Shown here: positions 1 through 4,659 of the stretch, piece by piece
Layout: every line of letters starts with the position of its first letter
Position numbering within the stretch: position 1 is the first letter of the stretch
From: Gp6-AA40 sp032156805
GTDB taxonomy: Bacteria; Acidobacteriota; Vicinamibacteria; Vicinamibacterales; UBA2999
Direction: 5' to 3'
DNA length: 7,407 bases
Assembly: GCA_032156805.1 (NCBI GenBank)
Contig: JALDXQ010000287.1
Coordinates: forward strand, 1 to 7,407
Notes under the pieces: model-generated
Seen by the model: only the letters and a program-made list of their open reading frames with translations
The model's database searches: none
Told to the model about the DNA's origin: nothing
Translations under genes and position numbers: made by a program

Positions 1-803
1 GCGAGGCCGAGCATCTGCAACGCCCGGATGCCGATCCAGTTCTGATCGAGCTCGTACCAGGCAAGGCCGTGACGAGCGCTGGTCGGATGCGCGTGGTGAT
101 TGTTGTGCCAGCCCTCACCGAAGGTGAGCAGCGCAACCCACCAGTTGTTCGTGGAGTCGTCTCGCGTCTGGAAGCGACGCGATCCCCACTTGTGTGTAGC
201 GGAATTCACCAGCCAGGTCGCGTGTAGGCCAAACGTGGTGCGGAAGAAGATGCCCCAGAGCACGTACGGGATTCCGCCGAAGGCCAGCAGAGCAAGGCCC
301 ACGACGACATTGCTGACCCAGTGCCAGCTGGAGAGCCAGACATGGACACGGTCGCGGCTCAGGTCGGGCACATAGCGCGACATGACTGACGCGTCGTGGT
401 GCAGCCCCTGGCCAAACAGGATCCATCCCATGTGCGCCCACCAGGTACCCTCGCGCGGCGTGTGGGGGTCGCCCTCCTTATCGGACTTCTGATGATGGAT
501 GCGATGCGTGGCAACCCAGAAGATAGGTCCACCCTCCAGCGCGAGCGTTCCGCAGAAGGTCAGGAAGTACTCGACGAACTTCGGCGTCTTGTAGCCGCGA
601 TGCGTGAGCAGCCGGTGATAGCCCATACCGATGCCGAGCATCCCGGCGACGTAGTAAAGGATCAACGCGGCGATGATGGCGCCTGCATCGATATAAAAGA
701 AGGCCGCCACGGCGCCGATGTGGAAGCCGGTCATGGCGATAGCAGTGATCGTGTTGATGCCGGTCTGATGCTTGCGGCCGTACATGAGAAGCGGTGTCGC
801 CAT
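1..803 (-). CDS. Membrane acyl-CoA / fatty-acid desaturase (partial, C-terminus beyond window)
   Basis: This gene encodes a di-iron integral membrane desaturase that puts a cis double bond into saturated acyl chains (delta-9/stearoyl-CoA type), using O2 and an electron donor. My reading of the minus strand gives 267 residues with no stop before the window edge. The three histidine boxes are present: HRLLTH (63-68), HRIHH (100-104) and HNNHH (233-237). The NSATH motif (200-204), whose Asn/His are further metal ligands in this family, is also there. Hydrophobic stretches at about 17-60 and 161-195 fit the paired membrane helices. The start is ATG at 803: GGAGG lies 12 nt upstream (816-820) and an in-frame stop lies further upstream at 900-902. 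The missing part is the C-terminal tail after the last box. The gene is transcribed divergently from the cysteine-cluster gene. The family is secure; substrate and position of desaturation are inferred. Confidence 0.93.
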   Translation of the reverse strand, partial: MATPLLMYGRKHQTGINTITAIAMTGFHIGAVAAFFYIDAGAIIAALILYYVAGMLGIGMGYHRLLTHRGYKTPKFVEYFLTFCGTLALEGGPIFWVATHRIHHQKSDKEGDPHTPREGTWWAHMGWILFGQGLHHDASVMSRYVPDLSRDRVHVWLSSWHWVSNVVVGLALLAFGGIPYVLWGIFFRTTFGLHATWLVNSATHKWGSRRFQTRDDSTNNWWVALLTFGEGWHNNHHAHPTSARHGLAWYELDQNWIGIRALQMLGL

Positions 804-917
804 GAACGCAGGTATCCTCCAGAATGAGTTGTCGGGAAAAGAGTCGCCACACCATAGCAGTCCTGCAGCAGTCGCACTGTAATAGTTGTGTACGCGACTT
901 CAACTACAAGGGGTTCA
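804..917. promoter_or_regulatory. Divergent intergenic region between desaturase and cysteine-cluster gene
   Basis: These 114 bp must hold the 5' signals of both flanking genes. Visible elements are the desaturase ribosome binding site GGAGG (minus strand, 816-820) and an AGGGG-type site for the plus-strand gene (about 909-913). There is a perfect 6-bp inverted repeat, TAGTTG (883-888) and CAACTA (901-906), with a 12-nt spacer. A shorter pair, GTCGC (871-875) and GCGAC (894-898), overlaps it. GCAGTC occurs twice as a direct repeat (857-862, 868-873). I could not assign convincing -35/-10 boxes on either strand. The inverted repeats might be an operator, but they are short enough to be chance. 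Confidence 0.4.
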
Positions 918-2039
918 ATGAGTTCGAGAGAAGTCTTTGCGCTGTCGATCCACGCAGATTATCGGTGCCGGCATTCGGGGGCCTGCTGCTCGGCCGATTG
1001 GGACGTACCCGTAGAACTACCGGTCTATCGAACGCTCAACGACGCGGTTGAGGGCGGCCGTCTCCGACCGCAGGCGTTGGCCCGGCATCTGGCTCCCTTT
1101 GTGGTGGAACCGGACCTTCCAGACGGCGTCGCGGCGATGCTCGAGCGAACGGAAAAGGGTGAGTGCGTATTCCTCGAACGAGAATCGAGGCTCTGCATCG
1201 TCCATCGCGACATGGGTGAAGCCGCTCTGCCGGCGACGTGCCGGCATTTTCCTCGGCTTGCGGTGCAGGACGATCGCGGCACGTTCATCACCCTTTCCCA
1301 TTTCTGCCCGACAGCCGCGTCGATGCTGTTCAGGCGCGACTGTCCATTAACCATTGTCGCGATGCCTCGGGCGTTTCCTCCCGGCGACTACGATGGGCTC
1401 GTGGTGACCGAGAACGATCTCCCGCCGCTCCTTTGTCCAACGATGCTGATGGATCCTCCCGGGTATTCGGCGTGGGAGCGCCACATGGTCGAGCGATGCG
1501 CTGCGAACGGAAGTCCTGAGACCGTCCTTGCCACAATCGAGCGGGATGCCCGTGTGCTGCGCATGTGGAAACCGACGGGCCAGCCACTGGTCGACGCTGT
1601 CCGGGGCCTTCCGCAGAGTCTTGCCCAGGCGTATCCGGAGCCGACGCTCGACGCGAGCCTGGCGCTGTATGCCCAGGTGATCCAGGCCATACCTGACGAC
1701 CTGCGCCCCGCGCCGGACGAGGACACGCTGGACAGCGCGTATGGCCGGCACGTGAGCTCCCGCTGGTCCGCCTTTCACATCCCTCTCAACCGGTACCTCG
1801 CGGCGAAGGCCTTCGCGTCATGGACGGCCTACCAGGGACGTGGTGTGCTGACGATCGTCCGCGGGCTCGAGGCCGCCCTGGCGATCGTGCGGGTCGAGTG
1901 CGCCCGCCTCTGTCGCGACGCTGGACACGACCTCGACGCCGACGCGCTGCGTGACGCATTCCGAAGTGCCGATTTCATCCTCAACCATCTTGCCGTTGGC
2001 GAGGACCTGGCGACGGCCTGGTCGTCTGCCGAAGCCTGA
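918..2039 (+). CDS. YkgJ/FliB-like cysteine-cluster protein
   Basis: This 373-residue protein carries the cysteine pattern of the YkgJ/FliB group, predicted zinc- or iron-sulfur-binding proteins that include the flagellin lysine-N-methylase FliB. In order: CRHSGACC (17-24), GECVFL with C83, RLCIVH with C93 and H96, the block GEAALPATCRHFPR ending at R113 with C108, then TLSHFCPTAA with C130. The spacing and the LP-TC-x-x-FPR and LS-x-x-CP words match FliB-type proteins as I recall them. The remaining roughly 240 residues are mostly helical-looking and I recognise no second domain. ATG 918 is preferred because AAGGGG precedes it by 4 nt; a GTG at 888 would add ten residues with no good ribosome site. 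No signal peptide is seen, so it is probably cytoplasmic. No flagellar gene is in the window, so flagellin methylation is not supported here. Motif recognition is good; function is uncertain. Confidence 0.82.
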   Translation: MSSREVFALSIHADYRCRHSGACCSADWDVPVELPVYRTLNDAVEGGRLRPQALARHLAPFVVEPDLPDGVAAMLERTEKGECVFLERESRLCIVHRDMGEAALPATCRHFPRLAVQDDRGTFITLSHFCPTAASMLFRRDCPLTIVAMPRAFPPGDYDGLVVTENDLPPLLCPTMLMDPPGYSAWERHMVERCAANGSPETVLATIERDARVLRMWKPTGQPLVDAVRGLPQSLAQAYPEPTLDASLALYAQVIQAIPDDLRPAPDEDTLDSAYGRHVSSRWSAFHIPLNRYLAAKAFASWTAYQGRGVLTIVRGLEAALAIVRVECARLCRDAGHDLDADALRDAFRSADFILNHLAVGEDLATAWSSAEA

Positions 2040-2078
2040 TTCCCCTTAATTCAAGCTCCTGTACCGAAGGCCGATTTT

Positions 2079-2082
2079 GGAG
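2079..2082 (+). promoter_or_regulatory. Ribosome binding site deciding the GTG start of the cyclase
   Basis: GGAG is followed by an 8-nt spacer and GTG at 2091. The upstream in-frame GTG at 2085 overlaps the end of the purine-rich run and would have almost no spacer. Confidence 0.5.
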
Positions 2083-2090
2083 AGGTGCCG

Positions 2091-3023
2091 GTGCGTGCAT
2101 TCGACACGTCGGTGGGGAGCGTCCGCGTCCTGGTCGCTGAAGACGACCCGGTTTCGCGTCATCGACTCCATGCGGCCATCAGCAGCTGGGGCTACGAGGT
2201 TACCAGTGTCGTTGATGGCCACGAAGCCTTGCGGGAGATCGCTCGCCCCGATCCGCCTCACCTCGCGATCCTCGATTGGTCGATGCCGAGGATCGACGGA
2301 CTGCAGGTCTGTCGCGCCGTTCGCGAGACGGCGGCAGGACAGTACGTCTACGTGATCCTGCTGACCTCGCACGATCGAGACGACGATGTGCTCGAGGGGT
2401 TTGATGCGGGCGCCGACGACTACATCACCAAGCCGTTCGATTCGCGTCAGCTCAAGGCGCGCCTCAGCTCCGGAGCGCGCATCGTGCGACTGCAGCAGCA
2501 GCTCATCGCGGCACGTGAGCAGCTTCGCGAGAAGGCGATGCACGACCCTCTCACCGGCTTGCTCACGCGCGGTGCGTTTTTCGAGATCTGCGATGGCGAG
2601 ATCGCACGCGCCCATCGACGGAGCCAGTCCCTGGCGCTGATCATGTCGGACCTCGATCACTTCAAGGGGATCAACGATCAGCATGGGCACCTCGCCGGCG
2701 ACGACGTCCTTCGCGAGGCGGCAACACGTCTGCGAGCCACATTTCGACGGGGTGATGCCGTCGGTCGGTATGGTGGCGAGGAGTTCGTGGCTCTTGCCCC
2801 TGGTTGCCTGTTGGAAGATGCCGTCGCGCTGGCCGAGCGTTTCCGTCAGCGCATCAGTAGTGAGCCGTTTGAAACCTCGGCCGGCCTCATCAAAGTGACG
2901 ACCAGCGTTGGTGTGGCTGTCATCCCTGGTGTCGAGGCCTCGTCGGCGTTGTTCAAGGCGGCCGATGAGGCGCTCTATCGCGCCAAGGCCGCAGGCCGGA
3001 ACACCGTCGCCCTCGCGGCCTAG
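2091..3023 (+). CDS. Response regulator receiver-GGDEF diguanylate cyclase
   Basis: This 310-residue PleD-like protein makes cyclic di-GMP from two GTP under control of a phosphorylatable receiver domain. The receiver spans about residues 11-128: acidic pocket EDD (17-19), phospho-acceptor D62 in ILDWSMP, switch T92 and K114 in TKPF. A short helical linker rich in Gln/Arg (about 128-148) leads to the GGDEF domain (about 150-308), which has DPLTGLLTR (152-160), SDLDHFK with metal-binding D187 and the active-site loop GGEEF (228-232). An RxxD inhibitory site (R219, D222) sits five residues before that loop, so product feedback inhibition is expected. Both domains look catalytically intact. GTG 2091 is chosen because GGAG (2079-2082) lies 8 nt upstream; GTG 2085 would be too close to it, though it remains possible. 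The gene lies 51 bp after the cysteine-cluster gene, so the two may be co-transcribed. No partner histidine kinase is in the window. Confidence 0.94.
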   Translation: MRAFDTSVGSVRVLVAEDDPVSRHRLHAAISSWGYEVTSVVDGHEALREIARPDPPHLAILDWSMPRIDGLQVCRAVRETAAGQYVYVILLTSHDRDDDVLEGFDAGADDYITKPFDSRQLKARLSSGARIVRLQQQLIAAREQLREKAMHDPLTGLLTRGAFFEICDGEIARAHRRSQSLALIMSDLDHFKGINDQHGHLAGDDVLREAATRLRATFRRGDAVGRYGGEEFVALAPGCLLEDAVALAERFRQRISSEPFETSAGLIKVTTSVGVAVIPGVEASSALFKAADEALYRAKAAGRNTVALAA

Positions 3024-3029
3024 ATCACG

Positions 3030-3779
3030 TCATACATCGAATACCGCGACGACGGGCCCGTGGTCGCTCGTCCCGAACTCGCGCTGCACGACGCAGGACG
3101 TTGCGCGTGACGCGAGCGCCTGACTGGCAAACACATAATCCAGTCGCCAGCCGATGTTGCGCTGCTTGAGGTTGCGCCACGGCGCCCACCACGTGAACAG
3201 GTCGGCGTTGTCAGGGTCGAGAGTACGGTGCACGTCAACCAGGCCGCGCGCCAGGATCTGCTCGATGAGCGCGCGTTCATCGGCTCGTTGTCCGACGATG
3301 CCCGGCTTCCGTTCCTTGGCGTGCACATCCATGTCCGTGCGCGCGACGTTCATGTCTCCGCACAGGACGAGCGCTGTTCCCGCGGTCTGGGCTTCCGCCG
3401 CGAACGCCTCCATGGCCTGCAGGAATCGCATCTTCGCGGCGAAGTCCTTGCCGCCATTTGGTACATAGATCGACGCCACCGTCGCTGTGGGCAGTTGCAC
3501 CGTGACGATGCGATGCTCGAAGTCGAAGGACGGATGCTGGAAGGCCGGTGGCGCGGGATAGGTCGCGGTGCGAACGTGCAGCGCGACACCCGAATAGCCC
3601 TTCCCGCCATGCCAATAGCACGAATATCCCTCGAGCTGGCAGATCCACACGGGAAGCTGATCGAGGGACGCCTTGATTTCCTGGAGGCACAGGACGTCCG
3701 GCTGTTCGCGTTCGATGAATTCCTGGAGCTCGGTCTGCCGGGCGCGAATCCCGTTTACGTTCCAGGTGGCAATCTTCAT
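3030..3779 (-). CDS. xth: Exodeoxyribonuclease III / AP endonuclease (ExoIII family)
   Basis: This 249-residue enzyme of the endonuclease-exonuclease-phosphatase fold cleaves DNA at abasic sites and removes 3' blocking groups or 3' nucleotides in base-excision repair. The length is close to the usual 250-270. Family motifs are complete: WNVNGIRA (6-13, N7), LQEIKA with metal-binding E34, YVPNGG (Y105), GDMNVA with D142 and N144, RLDYVF with D214, and TSDHGPV with D239 and H240. These correspond to the E. coli ExoIII metal, phosphate and catalytic residues. It starts at ATG 3779 and the protein begins MKIATWNVNG as is typical for the family. No strong Shine-Dalgarno sequence is visible just upstream. 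It is convergent with the cyclase (6 bp between stop codons) and divergent from the GNAT gene. The stand-alone context says nothing on induction. Confidence 0.96.
   Translation of the reverse strand: MKIATWNVNGIRARQTELQEFIEREQPDVLCLQEIKASLDQLPVWICQLEGYSCYWHGGKGYSGVALHVRTATYPAPPAFQHPSFDFEHRIVTVQLPTATVASIYVPNGGKDFAAKMRFLQAMEAFAAEAQTAGTALVLCGDMNVARTDMDVHAKERKPGIVGQRADERALIEQILARGLVDVHRTLDPDNADLFTWWAPWRNLKQRNIGWRLDYVFASQALASRATSCVVQREFGTSDHGPVVAVFDV
3046..3067. repeat. Near-perfect 22-nt palindrome at the convergent cyclase/xth junction
   Basis: Arms GCGAC (3046-3050) and GTCGC (3063-3067) flank the perfect 10-nt palindrome ACGGGCCCGT (3052-3061); the only break is a G opposite G (3051/3062). 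It lies 22 nt past the cyclase stop and inside the last xth codons, where it encodes the catalytic motif S238-A245. As RNA it could fold into a GC-rich hairpin on either strand, and there is no other space for a terminator between the two stop codons. No U-tract follows on either side, so intrinsic termination is not shown, and the symmetry may simply reflect the conserved SDHGPV codons. Confidence 0.4.
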
Positions 3780-3828
3780 TGGATGGCGTCTGGTGGAAGG
3801 TCGATGGTGGATGGTTTCGCGCCATCCA
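3780..3828. repeat. Inverted repeat with competing hairpin in the xth/GNAT divergent region
   Basis: TGGATGGCG (3780-3788) has an exact 9-bp inverted partner CGCCATCCA (3820-3828), 31 nt apart. The same right arm can also pair with an internal copy TGGATGG (3808-3814), giving a 7-bp stem with a 7-nt loop. A related TCGATGG lies at 3801-3807. The left arm abuts the xth start codon directly and the right arm ends 18 nt before the GNAT ATG. It therefore sits across both translation or transcription starts. It could be a regulator binding site or an mRNA structure; function is not shown. Confidence 0.5.
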
Positions 3829-3846
3829 GAATTAAAGTGTAGAGCA

Positions 3847-4653
3847 ATGCACGCTACGCACGAGCTCGCACGGCGAGTCGACCGCGCCGAGATTGATTTC
3901 TGCGCCCTGGCGACGATGGCAGGCGCGCCCGACGCCGCGACGCTCGAGCGCGGCGGCGGGCTTGCCGTCTACGGGGTGCCAGGCTCGCCGGTCAACAAGG
4001 TGCTCGGTCTCGGACTCGGCGTCGAGGTGACCGACGACGACCTCGATGACATCGAGCAGTTCTATGCGGAACGGGGCTGCCCCGTGCAGATAGAGCTGTG
4101 CCCCCTGGCCGCGCCCGATCTCGCCCCCCGTCTCACCAAACGAGGGTACGTGCTTCAGGCGTTTGAGAACGAACTCGCTCGCCAGGTCCCGGGTGAGCCT
4201 GTGAAGGCGCCGGTTGGCGCCGATATATCAGTCGAGGCAGGCGCGGGCGAGCGGCCGTGGCTTCAGATTGTGTCCGAGGGTTTTGCGACACCCGATCGTG
4301 CCGTGGCCGGCAGCCCCGTGCCGGGCGACGCTGTGAGCGCGATCGGTGAAGTGATGCGACAGTTCTTTCATCCTGAAATCGTGCGTTACGTCGCCCATGT
4401 CAACGGAGAATCGGGGGCCGCCGGGTTGAGCTTCGTGCGCAACGGTGTCCTCGGCATTTTCGGTACGGCCACGCTGCCCGCGTTTCGGCGCCGGGGGCTC
4501 CAGGCCGCGATCGTGGCGCGGGCGATGAATGACAACCGTGACAGAGCCGACCTGGTGATTGCGACAACCGAGCCTGGCAGCATCTCCCAGCGCACGTTCG
4601 AGCGTCTCGGGTTCCGGGTCATTTACACGCGGGCGATTCTGGTCAAGTACTGA
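3847..4653 (+). CDS. GNAT family N-acetyltransferase with N-terminal GNAT-like half
   Basis: This 268-residue protein is predicted to transfer an acetyl group from acetyl-CoA to an amine; the substrate is unknown. The catalytic-type GNAT core is in the C-terminal half (about 125-268). Its acetyl-CoA loop reads FRRRGLQ (213-219), between the beta strand GIFGTATL and helix AAIVARAMND. It is followed by the TTEPGS word (240-245), the helix SQRTFERLGF and the last strand YTRAILVKY. The N-terminal half contains VNKVLGLGLG, DLDDIEQFYAERGCPVQIELCP and a KRGYVLQAFEN stretch, which resembles a degenerate first GNAT domain as seen in tandem GNAT proteins. The usual sixth position of the R/Q-x-x-G-x-G/A loop is Gln (Q219) here. 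ATG 3847 is preferred; only a weak AGAG site precedes it. The reading frame is open further upstream, but that part lies antisense to xth. The M14 gene starts six bases after its stop, so the two probably form an operon. Confidence 0.88.
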   Translation: MHATHELARRVDRAEIDFCALATMAGAPDAATLERGGGLAVYGVPGSPVNKVLGLGLGVEVTDDDLDDIEQFYAERGCPVQIELCPLAAPDLAPRLTKRGYVLQAFENELARQVPGEPVKAPVGADISVEAGAGERPWLQIVSEGFATPDRAVAGSPVPGDAVSAIGEVMRQFFHPEIVRYVAHVNGESGAAGLSFVRNGVLGIFGTATLPAFRRRGLQAAIVARAMNDNRDRADLVIATTEPGSISQRTFERLGFRVIYTRAILVKY

Positions 4654-4659
4654 GTCTCT

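Noticed and set aside
396..827. Plus-strand open frame of 143 codons opposite the desaturase
   Set aside because: The minus strand encodes a desaturase with all histidine boxes; this frame is its complement and has no recognisable product.
888..917. GTG start at 888 for the cysteine-cluster gene
   Set aside because: ATG 918 has an AAGGGG ribosome site at suitable distance; the extra ten residues carry no family feature. It stays possible but less likely.
1347..1778. Minus-strand open frame opposite the cysteine-cluster gene
   Set aside because: It is a shadow of the plus-strand gene, Arg-rich, with no motif or ribosome site.
2046..2690. Long minus-strand open frame of 214 codons opposite the cyclase gene
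   Set aside because: It lies antisense to a clear receiver-GGDEF gene with complete motifs, and its translation is Arg/Asp-rich with no recognisable domain. GC-rich codon use keeps such frames open.
3228..3842. Plus-strand open frame of 204 codons opposite xth
   Set aside because: It is antisense to the complete ExoIII motifs and shows no family features.
3673..3846. Upstream extension of the GNAT reading frame by 58 codons
   Set aside because: The added part overlaps the 5' end of xth on the other strand, looks like random translation (many Trp, Arg, Ser), and the ATG at 3847 begins protein-like sequence.
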